Positions 38,001 to 50,945 of a stretch of DNA of 64,000 nucleotides are shown piece by piece. How positions within the stretch are numbered: position 1 is the stretch's first letter; every line of letters begins with the position of its first letter. Location of the stretch: contig CAMPDV010000023.1 of NCBI GenBank assembly GCA_946699065.1, positions 682,001 to 746,000 of the forward strand, in the 5' to 3' direction. The notes under the pieces are model-generated. The model ran no database searches, was not told the DNA's origin, and saw only the letters and a list, made by a program, of their open reading frames with translations. A program made the position numbers and the translations under genes. Source of the DNA: Loxodes magnus. Taxonomy: Eukaryota > Ciliophora > Karyorelictea > Loxodida > Loxodidae.

Positions 38001-41000
38001 CTTGTTAACAGTGGTGCTTTATTAAAGTAATCAAATACTACAAAACCAGTTAATGACTAGCAATATTAAAATAAAATACAAAAATCTTAGATGTTGTAAG
38101 ATTTTTTGGTGGAATGTAATTTTGTAAAGAATTGAATTCAATATATTTCAAGTGCGAATCTTAATTGGAGTGTTATGAGTTTTAAAGAAAAGAAAATCAT
38201 CTATCATAAGTTTAAATTGCTTGCTCTCCTAACTTCCTATGGTAATCTCAAGGTACAGCAAGAAATAAGGCAATATTATGCAGAAACATATCAAAAAAGA
38301 CTGAATGGATAGTTTTTCTTATTAAAAATTAGAAATTTGTTATAGCAACAAAGAAACTTAATGAAGTAGTAATCATTGAAATAAAGTTATCATCTTTAAA
38401 ATAAAGCAAAGAGTGATGATATATAGATAAGTCTGTAAAATACTATTTTTAACATTCTTTGCTTCCTTAAAAATTTTTGTGAAGTTGGATATTCATTAGA
38501 ATCCAAAATATGGCTTCATGATCAAACAGAATGTTCTTCAGATATTGATATTATATCGGAAGTATGTCTTTTAGCTAAAACTTACAGTAACTGTTTCTTA
38601 AACTATTTTGAAAGACTCGAAGCAGAAGATTTTTCAAAATAAATAAATTTAGTGCATGAAACAGATAATAGCAAAACTAAATATATAATTGACTGACAAA
38701 AAATGAAGTTTTAAATGCCATCAAATGAATTTTTAGAAACATATCGCCTTATTTGAAGAACACTTACGGAATTTGTTCAAGGTCCTTGCATTTCGAACTA
38801 AGAATTATGCTCTAAAAATTAGGTGATTGGAAATATAAGTTAAATTCTTAGTATTCTAGGAGCTACTTAGCTTAAGACTGTAATCAATATAGACTCTACT
38901 TAAATAAAAAAATTGGCAGATCTTTCCATTTAAACCTATTTTACCAAGAGAAAATTATCTTATACCCAAGAATAAAGGTATTAGGAAATAGAAAGTATTA
39001 AGCAATGATAGAAAGAGAATTCTAATATTCATAAAAAACAAATTTATGAATATAATGCTAACTCAAAGTAAGGTCTTGATATCCTAGCTAAAAAAAGGAA
39101 TGAACTTGGATTATTTGAGTTTTTGCATATTAAAGAAGATAGTACTCTTGCGAACGAAGGAGAGTGCATTATATAAGACGAGGAAAAGTTTTTTTAGCTT
39201 GAGCTCGCTTTGATGGAATTTCTTATTTCCCTAACTGAAGGTTTTACAGATGAAAAATGACTAAAAATGATGGAATATTTTAAAGGGATTATAGACTTCG
39301 ATATTCTTATTACAAACTTGATATAGCATTACTAATCAGTAGCCAAAATAGAAGATAATCTAAGCATACAACAGGATGAGCAGTAGTAAAAAAGACTTGG
39401 AATTCATTATGAATTGATCTATTTTTATTATTCGTTTCTTATGGTATATAAATATAGTATAGAGTAATCTCAGGATAACGATGGAAATTAATTGATTTAA
39501 AAAATACTATAATGTGACCAGTATTGCATTAAAAACATTAATAGACACTTAAACGATCTTGTATGCAAAGTCGAAGTAGTTGATTAAGGAGATTAGCTAA
39601 GACATTTGTATTTTCCAAAGCCAGAAAAAGTGAAACAATTTTGGAAAGTTGATTATGTCAAAGAAATGTTTAAGCAAAAACTTGATTAAATTCCTAGAGA
39701 TAATCCAGAAGTCAAAAAACAGAAGTTCGATGAATTGATTGATGAAATAAATGACCTTCTAGATCATCTAGTTTAGTTAAAAACTTGGGGCAATATAGGA
39801 TTCAAAAAGTTCATTTACAAATACATTATAGTGCCTAAAAGAGCTATTTACTATGTTATGCTTATCTTAAGTTTTACTTTAAATTGCATAATACTCTCAA
39901 TCTATATAACAAAGGTAGATGAAAACGGAGAAGTACATGTAATTATGCAAAATAAAGCAACAATGCTAGCAATTATCCAAGTTTAAAGTTTGCTCATGTT
40001 TATCCTTTCAGTAGCATTTTTATTTAATCATATTGCAATCATAACTTAGAAAAAATTAGCTTTAATTTGGAAAGGTGAATCCTAAAATTAAAAATAAGTC
40101 AGTTATTTAAATCAAATACTAAAATATTTCTAAACTATTTTTAGAGATATAGAACTATGCTATAAAATCTTTTTAATATTAATTTGCTTTATAGGAATTT
40201 TTAAGCATTCAGTCTTATGCTTTACTTTAATCCTATTGGTGTGGGAGAATGCTATAATGAGAAGTGTGATTCAATCAGTAATTTAGTCATGGGATAAAGT
40301 ATTGATGACTATTGTCTTATTTTTAATTTTTGTTTATTGGTTTTCGGTCTGCGGCTATTTTTCAGAAAGTATAAGAGGTTAATATGCGTTTGAAGATAAA
40401 ATAGACGTTAGTTCTTTATGGATGTTCTTTAGAGTTCATGTCGACTATGGATTTACTAATCCACCGATCTGGGAATCCTAAGGATCAATTCCATATCCTG
40501 AATCTCTAATGAACTTTCTATATATAATCCTAATAAACTTGATTACTACTGCTATTATTTCTGGTATTATCATTGATAATTTCGCTGAAATGAGATCATA
40601 GAAGGAAATTGTTGATAATGATAGCAAGAACTTTTGCTTCATTTGTAATATCAGCAACGAAGAGTTTGAAAAAAACTAGATTAATTTTAAGAAGCATATA
40701 TGTAATGAGCATGCCTTAGAATAATACTGCTGGCTTAAAATTTATATTAAAAACAAAGAAAAAACTGAACTTAATGGTATAGAAAGCTTTATTAGAGATA
40801 AAATAGAGAAAGAAGATTTTACTTATATTCCCTTACTCAAATCTTTATCTATATAAACTAAAATAAAGATAGATGCTTCCAATGATTAGCAAATACTAAC
40901 TTTACTATTAAGCATAGCTAACGATCAAATTTATTTAAAAGAATAAGTAGACAATATAATTTCGTAATTTTAGGATTAAAACTAAAGTTAATCGTTCACA

Positions 41001-41252
41001 AGATTAAAAACTTCTATTAATCGTCTTTAAACCAAAACATTTGTTAGCTAAAATAATAAAAATCCATCTCTAGCAAAAGCCTTAATGATATTAGAAGAAA
41101 ATTAACTCTAGGATACGTAATTTTTGTAATGTTCTTTATAAACTAGTTAAAATTTTTTAGAGGAAGGATTTTCTATTAAAAGTGGATCTTAATAGCTTAA
41201 TATGGAGAAGATAGTGGAAAGCTTAGAAGTGAGTGACTAGGAATAGAATTGA
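32040..41252 (+). CDS. IP3-receptor/ryanodine-receptor-family Ca2+ release channel
   Basis: A single intronless frame of 3,070 residues. The N-terminus (MSQIHQLNVFHGDFV) and residues ~70-370 fit the IP3R suppressor and MIR β-trefoils (PIKFGSIVKFKHASSGNYL). A RIH/armadillo-type region follows (LRRFCQPGSFGDSQLQRLICELL near residue 705), then long α-solenoid sequence. Membrane helices occupy about residues 2,600-2,860. The last helix, IISGIIIDNFAEMRSQK, matches the IP3R S6 pattern G.IID.FA.LR. After it comes the zinc-linker CFIC...HICNEH and a helical tail, as in animal IP3Rs. The pore loop reads HVDYGFTNPPIW where animal channels have the GGGVGD filter, so selectivity may differ. Ciliates use such channels in alveolar sacs, ER and the contractile vacuole. 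Many TGAs are internal Trp; stop TGA at 41250. Confidence 0.9.
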
Positions 41253-44200
41253 AGAAACTCTTTAAACTATTAAAATTACAAGCTATCTATATTAAATCTT
41301 CCAGTCTATCTATAAATCATTTATTCGATTTTTTTAGTTTTTAAAGCTTAATTAAATCGTTTCTAATAGCTTCATTTAATGCCAATTTATAAGTTTAAAA
41401 TATAAGCAAGCAAAAATTTCTAAATCTAAGGAAATTCATTAAGAACATCTAGATTAATTTCTATTAAATTTAACCTAAAGTCTTTAAATGATTAGACTTG
41501 GCTGATATATTTAATGTAAATGCTTAAATTTAATTTAGAGTTTAGAATTGAATTTAAAGGAATTAGATACATAGATATTTCTTGCTATAGAGTTTAGTTA
41601 ATAACTTTGTTCAAATTATTATAGTATGAACATCAAATGTCTATAATTTAATAATTATTTAAGGACATTTCTACTCAATAAGAAAATGAAGTGCGAAGCT
41701 AGCATACAATCAAAATAATAAAAAATTTATTAAAGCTGTATTGCAAAAACGTTAAATAATCCAAAGGTTATCAAAATTTAAAAAGGAAGATTAATAAATT
41801 ATTTAAGTACTTTAATTATAAAAATACTAATTAAAAAATAATTCATTATAACCAAGGCTTAGCAAGGAAATATCTATATTTAAAATTTTATAAATTGCTA
41901 TTAAAGCCTAGAAGTAAAATTATTAAGCAAAGGTTTAATTTTACGCAATAAAACTTTTTCTTTAATAGCATCTAATATTTAATTTTCTTACTTTTTTGCC
42001 TTTATTTTAATAATTTTAGCTGTAGTTACATAAGAAGGTTCTAGAATGAGAAATAAAAGTAGAATGTCTCCTTTCCTTTCTGTTATTAATTATATAGTAT
42101 AATCCTTATTAATAAAGAATCTTATTGTCTTCTTTTTATTTCAATCTTTATTTTCCTTCTTATTATTATATAGGAATCTTAATTTAAATGCCCTCTACGT
42201 TTATTTATTATATAGCAAGTTGAAATAGTTCTGGGTAAATTACTAGATTATATATAGATATAAATAGGAAGCAATATATCTAGATAATTGAAATAGTTAA
42301 TAAAGAGAAAAATAGCTTAAGATATTTCAGTAGCTTCCATTAGACTTAAATATAATTAAGCTATCATAGCAGATACTTTCTAAGTTTTAATAACTTGCAC
42401 AAATAAAAGATTATAATTTGCAACTCATAATAAAAGGGAAAGCCAAGCTTAAAGCAAATTAATAATGCAAGTAAAATATTTAAATCAACTTATTGTAATT
42501 AAATGAGGAAAAACGTTATTGTTTTATTAGCTAGCTAAAGTATTTTAAATTGCTATTTATAATTTAGATATAAGATTATATGCTAAGCTTCTTATATTTC
42601 TTTAATTAAATTAATTTAAGAGAAACACAATTTCTACTTTATAGTATGAGCTATTCAGTCACAAATTATATATCTAATCTTTTCAAATAAAATTACCTTG
42701 AATCATTCAGAATTATTAATAAGAGAATACAATCTCAAAGTAGAAGGATTCAGAAATTTACTTACCATAAAAAATTAGTCATAATCAAAGATATTCTACA
42801 ATGGTATAATTTAATATCTCATGCATTAATAGGAACTACACAGATATAAATTATAAATCTATAAATAAAAACTAAAATATATAACTATTAAGTACTTCTT
42901 TATTTAAGCAATGCTTATCCCATAATCCAAGCCAAGCATAAAAATACTAATGCTTAATATTTTCTATCGTAGCCTATTTCAGGCTTTTATTAATTTTAAA
43001 TAATTTAATAGAAAGTTAAAATTAAGAGCGACAAGCAATAGCATTACTGATTGATGATTTTAATTACTAAGCAAATAACTAATATTAAATTAGTAATATA
43101 GCTTGCTTCCTAATTAATAATTAAAGGATTTGTAAAAGATTATTTTCATATAGTTGCCTTAATTTTATAAAGTCTTAGTTATATATTATCGAGCTTTAAA
43201 TTATAGAAGTAAGGTATTAATAAATCATTCAAAAATGACGGATATATCAATAATGCATAAAATATAAACTTTTATGAAAAATACAAAACTAAATAAGTTC
43301 TTAGACTGAGAGAAATAAAATTATTTGAAAAATTAGATAAAGAAACTTAGCTCTAACTTTTATAATCTTAAATAAATATTAAATTTATATTTATTAAAAT
43401 AAAGCTAATTGATAAAGCAATTCTTAATATTCTAAAAGTAATCTAATATAATCTTAAAAGCATTTTATAACTAATAAATTTAAAATTAATATCTTAACTG
43501 CTTAAAGTTTATTTTTAATAGAAATAACTAAGCTTATTTTAAGAAAATATTAAAAGCTCTTTATTTACAGTATTTAATAAATAGGTAGATATTTAAATAA
43601 ATAAAGCATACCTAGTATATTTATAGTAAAATTAATAAGGATATTCATCTAATCAAAATTAATTGTATAATTATACTTTAAATCCACATCTTAATTCATA
43701 CACTTTTATAGTAATTATATATTTTAATGTTGGCTTGGGTCTGTTTGGAGTTTTATTTTTCTATCCATATTGTATATCTAATAAATAAATTTATGTTTTA
43801 TTAATTTTGAATAAAAGAGAAAATGAAGATATATTAAGTTAGTTAATAATAGATGAAGAAACATATAGATGTAATTTATAGAACTATACTTAGTTTTTAT
43901 TTTTATAATACAATTATTTATAATTTATATTTCCATCTACATTTCTTAATTTAATTCCTTCTGGTTAATTTTTCATCTAACTTCTAAAATAAAAATATAT
44001 TAAACATAAGCATTTACTCTTATAAACGCTATAATGAACTTAGAAAGATAAGAATTATGCAAATGTAGTGACTAGTCTTTACCCTTTAGATTTATTTCTA
44101 GACATTAAAAGCAACTAAATATCTAAAGCATTTTATTAAAATTAAATAATAAGCTTACTTTTTCTAATTTTTTTATATACTTTTGAAACTAAATTTTGTA

Positions 44201-44319
44201 AATAAAGCTTTGCATTATGTTTTATGATATATTAAATCAATTATGTAATAACATTTATATTTTTCTTATATCTTCTGAACATACTAAATTTTAAGTAGAT
44301 TTAAAGCAAGAATATAAAA
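41253..44319. other. Long AT-rich spacer
   Basis: The longest gene-free stretch in the window (about 3.1 kb). It is low-complexity AT sequence with no supported gene, RNA or element. Confidence 0.6.
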
Positions 44320-45333
44320 ATGCAATAGAACTTTGTAGATGGAAAGCTACTTGCCTAGAAACTAAAACATAAAATAAAAGAAGAACTAGATGGCTTAGTA
44401 TAGAGGTACTAACTAAAGTATCCTACTATTGGATATGTTTAGATTGGAAATAGCAATGAATCTTTAAAATACAAAAAGAATAAAGAGATAGTAGCTAGCT
44501 AATTAGGCATTAGCTTTAAGAATGTTACATTAGATTAGGATGTAATTTAATAAGAAATCGCCTAAAAGATTAATGATCTAGACAAAGATCCGCTCGTTAA
44601 TGGAATTTTTGTTACATTTCCTTTACCTTCTTAGCTTATTCATGGAAATGTTATTTAATGCATTTCTCCAATTAAGGATATAGATGGCTTGCATCCCCTA
44701 AATTAAGGGATGCTCCATTAAAAGCATTTCTAGCCATTTTTAATCCCAGCTACAGTATCTGCCTGCATTAAAATTCTATAGAATATATTTACTGAAGATG
44801 AAATAGATTGCAATTAAGATTTTCCACCTATTCCACAACTGAAAGGAAAGCACGCTGTTATTGTAGGCAGAAGTACAATTGTAGGTTCTCCTTTAGTGGG
44901 AGTGCTTACACATTATGATGCTACAGTAACGTTTTGTCATAGACATACTAAGGATTTGCAATATTTTACAAAGCAAGCAGATATTTTGCTAACAGCAACA
45001 GGAATTCCAAAAATAATTAAAAGTGATATGATTAAGGAAGGATGCATTGTAGTTGATATTGGAATCAAGCAAATCACCAATTAAAATAATTAAGTACTCA
45101 TATTAGGTGACGTTGATTAATAGGCTTATAATATTTGCGGAAAAGTTACTCCAGTTCCAGGAGGTGTAGGACCTTTAACGGTAGCTTGCTTAATGAATAA
45201 CGTAGTAAAGGCTTGGAAAATGTAAAACTCCAGCAAATTTTAGAAAATTCAACGTCTAGAGAACTTATAATTCAAGGAAGAATAGGATGTAAAGGATGAG
45301 GGAAGAGATAGTGTTAATTAAGCACACTATTGA
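44320..45333 (+). CDS. folD: Methylenetetrahydrofolate dehydrogenase/cyclohydrolase (FolD type)
   Basis: A 337-residue intronless enzyme that interconverts 5,10-methylene-THF and 10-formyl-THF with NAD(P). The catalytic Tyr-x3-Lys is in KYKKNKEI (about residues 55-60). The second signature [10 protein letters not shown] and the cofactor-binding loop [14 protein letters not shown] are intact, and so is the terminal [12 protein letters not shown] motif. In the folate-site segment GIFVTFPLP, a Thr replaces the Gln found in most homologues (GxLVQLPLP). A ~15-residue insertion precedes GRSTIVG. After the core (ending near VKAWKM) there is a ~40-residue charged tail to TGA 45331. The N-terminus starts directly at the core, so no mitochondrial presequence is evident; probably cytosolic. 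It lacks the formyl-THF synthetase domain of animal C1-THF synthase. Confidence 0.93.
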
Positions 45334-46664
45334 CGAAATTAGTAAAGATTTCTTTATTTTTGTTTTCTTTAGATTCATTTCTCAATCAAGCTATTTATAA
45401 TCTTATTTAACTAAAAATATTTTTATTTTATTTTCATTTATTTATCTAAGCCAGAGCCTATCTTTATAGTATGGCTATTTAATTTTTACTTTCATTCATT
45501 TTAGCATTTAATTAATTAGCTGATTTAAAATATTGTTAAAAAGCAGCATGAACTAAATGTTAATGACAAATGATAGTTAAAAAGTTAAATTTAAATAATA
45601 AACTAAATAGTTACTTTAGTAAATCACTAAAGCAATATAATAAAGTTAATAATAACTAAATAGTTGACTAGTATATTTAATATAGCTTGCTATTTTAAGA
45701 GTTTTAACTATGATATTAATTATAAAGAACTTTAATTTAAATTCTAAAGAATCAAATTAAAGCACTTATAGAGTTAATATATCTACATGCTATATATTAA
45801 ATAGCACTTTTTCTACATAGCTAGTATATTTCATTTATTTATTCTTCTAAATTAATTTATAAATTTGATATTCTTCTACCTAATTTACTTTATTAATTTG
45901 ATAATATAATTGATTGAGATCTATTTAAATCTAATTTTCTTTTAAAGTTATAAAAACTAGCAAAATAGTAATTAAATAGATGAAATATATTAATAGAAAC
46001 TAAATATTTAGTTAGCAATATAAATAAAGTCTAGTATTAGATAAAAGAGATAAGATAAGAGCTGTATGAATACTATTACTTTCTGAAATTTCTTATAAAT
46101 AATAATTAACTAATTATTATATTTGCAAAATCTGCATTTCATAATTATGCCATTTGTAAATTATCGACTTCTGAAGCAGCAAAATATATGAGTCAGATAA
46201 TTTTATTAAATATTTAGATAAAAAACTAAAGAATTTTTTAATAGTTAGTTATAAATAAACGAAAGTATATTAATCTAAAGGTTTCTAGTTAGCTAAAATT
46301 ATCTCTCTTATAATAAGTAAATCTATAATTATTTAACTTTAATTATCATTATCATATTTTATCTATATTAATCTTTTCTATTTAAATTTAAGGAAATAGT
46401 ATAATTTTTTCTTTATAAACTTTATTCTATTAATAGAATTTAAAAAACTTTAAGAAATTATTTGAGCGTTGTAAATTAACTATAGAGCATTTCTTAGAAA
46501 GATATTAATAAAGCTTAGATTAGACTAATTAAGTCATTGACTTTATAAGTTTATTTGAAAAATATAACATCAATAAAAGAAAGCTTAATTATTAATGATT
46601 GCAGCAATAATTTAAAGATTGATAATAAATAAATAAATAATTAAATTAATATGTACATAGTATT
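45334..46664. other. AT-rich spacer
   Basis: No supported feature in about 1.3 kb. Confidence 0.6.
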
Positions 46665-48092
46665 TCAAGTCCAAATATTCCCTGTTTTAAATATCTCTTA
46701 TTTACGAATTTCACTTTTAAATTCTTCATCTTCAGTTTTGTTTTTCTCAACGACTTTTTTTAAGTTTTAAGTATGCGAAGGTTTTGTGTAACAACTTGAG
46801 GCTCTTGTACTTCCAAGTAATGATTCTACAGATTAGTTGTCATCTAATAGTTTAGGAAATTCTTCACTTTTAGATTTTTATTTTCTAAGTATAAAGATAT
46901 CTTCTTACACTGTCTTAATTTGCGCTTTCTGCAATTAAACTTGTAGAGTTTTCTAAGAAGATATTTTCTAAACAATGCAAAACATATTGTTAAAATTCTC
47001 CAGTTTTTTGAGTTTAAGTTTCTTGCATTCTATTTTATATTTACTTGATACAGTGTTAGAAACCTAATCTCAAGAGACTCAATTAAGCTATCAAATTTCT
47101 TAAAAATCATTTTCCTTGCAAGCTGAACAATCAATACAAGTCTCAGAGTTTTAAGACAAGCAGGAGTTTTCGTCTTTATCTTCTATTCCTGATGGCTATT
47201 AGCCAGTAAAGAGTTCTAAAAGAACTTAGTTTTTAGTTTTAAATCTAGATTTATTAATTGCAAACTAAGGACTATCTAGCTTAATGAAGCAAAGAGGGCA
47301 TCTATTTTAATTCTTTGTAATTTCTTTAAGTAAATTGAATTTTCCAAATCCTTTGTTCATATAAATTTAATGCTAGAACTGAATGCAATTTGGATTCTAG
47401 CAGACGTATCTTATCACAAATCCAGTTTTAATAAAGTTACAAGGAGGCCAATAAATGTTGCTTGCAATATCTTTATTTATCTACTTTAAGCTTTCTCTAT
47501 TATTAAAGTCGATATGCTAGATTTTTTATGCTAAGATATAATCTCCGTTTACTATTCCATAATTGGCCAAACAATAGTAATTTTCAAGTTCTTATCCTTT
47601 ATAGGTTAACATAATATTAGGCACTTTAAGTAAGTTGTTTATTTTCTAACTTTCCAAATTTTATTTTTGTTATGACTGGTTATCGGAAATGCATTCCATT
47701 ATTTTGGCTACTCTTTCTTTAAGATCAATTACCTCATCGCTTTCATTTATAAGAAGTTCAACGATTTTTCCTTTTTAATAGTTTTAGTTTTTAAGTATGA
47801 GCCTAATAAATCATTTATCATTATAAAATGTCACTAATCTTAACTTGTGATTTGGCAATACTTATTAATCTCTTAAACTAACAACAGGTTATAAGCTGCG
47901 CTAGCCTAGTCTTAAATCAAGTTTTAATTCCTTATCTTTAAAATTGGAGCGCAAGCAATGTTTTTTTAATTTATCCATAATTTCTTATGGATTGGTTTCA
48001 CGTCTAATTGTTATATTAGCTGCTTTTTTTGTAAAATATTTAATATCAAGTTTTACCTGAATCTGATAGCTTATTGAAGTCTCATTACCCAT
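46665..48092 (-). CDS. Ubiquitin-like-fold protein with Cys4 zinc-like module
   Basis: A 475-residue intronless protein. Residues ~10-95 and ~100-195 each resemble a ubiquitin-like β-grasp; the second ends NIMLTYKGQELENYYCLANYGIVNGDYI, the usual UBL pattern of K-G-x-L...LADYGI..G. A compact Cys module follows (about residues 230-275): VCQNPNC, then NKGFGKFNLLKEI, then CPLC. This spacing recurs beside UBL domains in ciliate and oomycete proteins as I recall. The C-terminal ~190 residues are Lys/Ser-rich coiled coil, with a second Cys cluster (CIDCSAC). Trp-rich IWQLNWVSWDQ uses TGA three times. It may act in ubiquitin-related protein turnover, but no catalytic RING is obvious. Stop TGA 46665. 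Confidence 0.7.
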
Positions 48093-49722
48093 TTATAATT
48101 AAATTTAAACAAGATCATTTGATTTTATATAAATACCGGTATTTTTAAGTTTAGTCCATTATTCAGCTATTATCTTAAATAAAATATAGAAAATCAAGAA
48201 AGTAGCATTATGATAATATCTACTCTTTTAATTCTTTTACTTTTATCTTCTAAAATTAATACTTTTTATTTTTATATATCTTCTTTATCTCGCTTTGTCT
48301 ATATTTAACTAAAAGATAGATAATAAAATTTGTATTTGCTTTGAGTTATTTAAACTAAAAATAATTATAAGCATTTCATAAATTTATTCATGTAACAATG
48401 GAAAGAGCTAATTTTTCTAAAGCATATCATATTAGTTTGCTTAATTATTTAACTATTACTTGGAATGCTTAAGGAAATTAAGCTACTGTAATGCTTACTC
48501 AAACTAACTCTTAATGAATACATCAGTATATTCGATTATTAATTTCTATAAGCAGAATAAAAATAAAAAATTATTGTGAAATTTTATAATCATAAACTTC
48601 AAGTGCCTATCAAACCAAATAAGCGTTGTAATGCGACCCTTTCCAGATTTGGTTCTAAAAAAATATTATTTTTAAGTTTAGGTTAATAATTAAAAATATT
48701 GTTCCCGCCTCTCTTTTGATAATTCAAAATAAATATTTTTATTAATTTTATAAGCTTATAAAATCTTAATAGGCAAGCTAAGTTTTATTTATTGAGTTAT
48801 ACTCTCTTAGTTATTTATCTTTTTAATTTTAACTATTTTTAATTTAAATTTTAAACAAAACAAAGTAATATATTCTTAATATTTTTAAATCTTCTAACTT
48901 TAATACTTGAATACATAATATAAACTTATTTAGCTTCCCTTTAATTTTTAATAAGCTTTATAAAATAAATATTAAAGATATCTATTACCTTACTAAGAGC
49001 TATTTACTTTAATTATTTGCTATAAAACAAATAGAAAGCATAGTAACAATAATATAATCACCATAACTTTATTTTTTATTCTTTTAAATTGCTATTCATA
49101 AATTAAAAATATCGTATAGCTAATATTTCAGTTCTAAATTTATATTTTTAAATTATATTAGATAAGGTAGTTTATTAATTTAGAGGAAAAGTAAATAAAG
49201 AAAAGGATAAAGTAAAATAAGAAAATTAGAATGATTAATAAAAAGATAAAAGTTTATAACTTGATAATAAACTAATATTTTCTTCTTATATTTAACTAGC
49301 AGTAGTAATAAGGTATTTAATTTATTATTTCTAAGCTTTTCATCTTTAGATAATGATAAATTTATATTATTTTATTTGATTTTTATATTTATACATATCA
49401 AGAAAGCATAATCAACTATAATATGCTTTTTTAAACTAATAATTTTATAATGCATAAAATTAAGCAGAATAGATAGATTTTTAGTTAAACTTAAATGAAT
49501 ATTTTAAATAAAATATTAATAAATATTGAGATTTTTAAATTAAATATACTTTTATCTTATACAAAATTAAATTAGCCTCAATTCATCTATATTTATTTTA
49601 TTCTTAGCAAATTTTATTAATAGATTACTTTAAGAAATAAAATACACAATTTAAAATATATTTATAATCAACAAATTTTTTAAATTTATATCTATTATCG
49701 TAGAAATGTTTTTAAATGTTTT
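48093..49722. other. AT-rich spacer with a weak small frame
   Basis: Apart from the weak frame at 48398, I see only AT-rich sequence. A less AT-rich patch near 48600-48650 might be a small RNA or part of that frame; I cannot assign it. Confidence 0.45.
48398..48517 (+). CDS. Doubtful 39-residue reading frame
   Basis: It begins MERANFSKAYHISLLNYL and reaches TGA at 48515. If that TGA is Trp, the frame continues past 48,700. Composition is modestly coding-like but no family is recognised. Confidence 0.2.
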
Positions 49723-50945
49723 TCACTTGTAATAAAAAAATGCGTTACTTATGTCTTGCTAATTACATAATCCTGAATGCTTTTATTTATTACATTAAAT
49801 TAAAATACTTTATTAATGTTCCTAACATAAAGGTATATTTCCACTAATGTGATCTGGTATTGGTTATTAACACTTTTAATAGGATAATATAGTAAATTGG
49901 TGAAAGCTATTAACTTAAGGAAAAAAAATTGATATTATTGCCAATTAAACTGAAGTTGGTTTTATTAACCATAAGTGAATAAAGTCTAAGAAATAGGGAT
50001 TTAAGGATTCTAAGTTAATTGTTAAATGCTGGAATAAGTATTTGTTAATTTTGATGCGTTTGAATCTTAAAAATTAAAGCTAGTACTCTATAATGAATTA
50101 ACTTCAATAGAAGTTTTTGGATTATTTACTTATAAACTTTATATCTATGATTTAAAAAATTAATTATTCATTGGAGTAATATTAAGTTAATTAGAGTATT
50201 TTTAGTATTGCATTTCATCAATAAGTTAAGCTAAACTTGAAAGTTCTTATTACTTTATTTTAAGCTTATTTTCACTGTTCTTAAGCATAATTAAATTTTT
50301 AAAATAAATCATTGTTTTAAACCTAAATTTCTTGTTTTGATTAATTGCAATAGTCTAAACTTGAAGTGAGTTCTTATTACTTTATTTTAAGCTTTTAATT
50401 TTAATCCTATAAGTCTTTAATAAATTATTAAGCTTGAATATTTTATTGTTATTTATAATTTTAAATGTTTTCATTATCTTATTATAGTTTTTAGATTTCA
50501 TATGTCTTTTAGTAATCTAAGTTCTTATTACTTTATTTTTTTTAATACTCTTATTGCAGTTTTTAGATTTCTTATTATAGTTTTTAGATTTTATGTCTTT
50601 TAGTAATCTAAGTTTTTATATACTCTTATTATAGTTTTTATACTCATATTGCAGTTTTTAGATTTCTAAAGTCTTTAACTAAGATAAATTTTCTTTTTCT
50701 TGTTTTAAGTTGCTAAAGTTAATTAAATGTTGTTAATTTTTTTGTTTTTAAGATTCAAGTTCTTATCTTAAATTTGTAATAGTCTAAGATAATTCATTAA
50801 TTTTTTATTCAGATTAAGTTTAGATATTTTTTATTTGATCTTACTGAGATTTTACAGTTTAATCTAATTTTAAGTTTAATTGGTTCATTTAATCCTTTTC
50901 TTTTTAAAGCATTTTTTGCTAATTTTCCAAATTTTACTTGTGTTC
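49723..50945 (-). repeat. Duplicated segment, copy 1 (paralogous with 53184-54330)
   Basis: About 1.2 kb closely matches the second copy from the AAATTTGGAAAATT junction to just beyond the stop codon. Similarity fades within a few dozen bases after the stop. It is a direct tandem duplication of a gene's 3' portion. Confidence 0.85.

Noticed and set aside
44896-45084. 62-residue standard-code frame as a gene of its own
   Set aside because: It is an internal piece of FolD between two TAA/TAG Gln codons.
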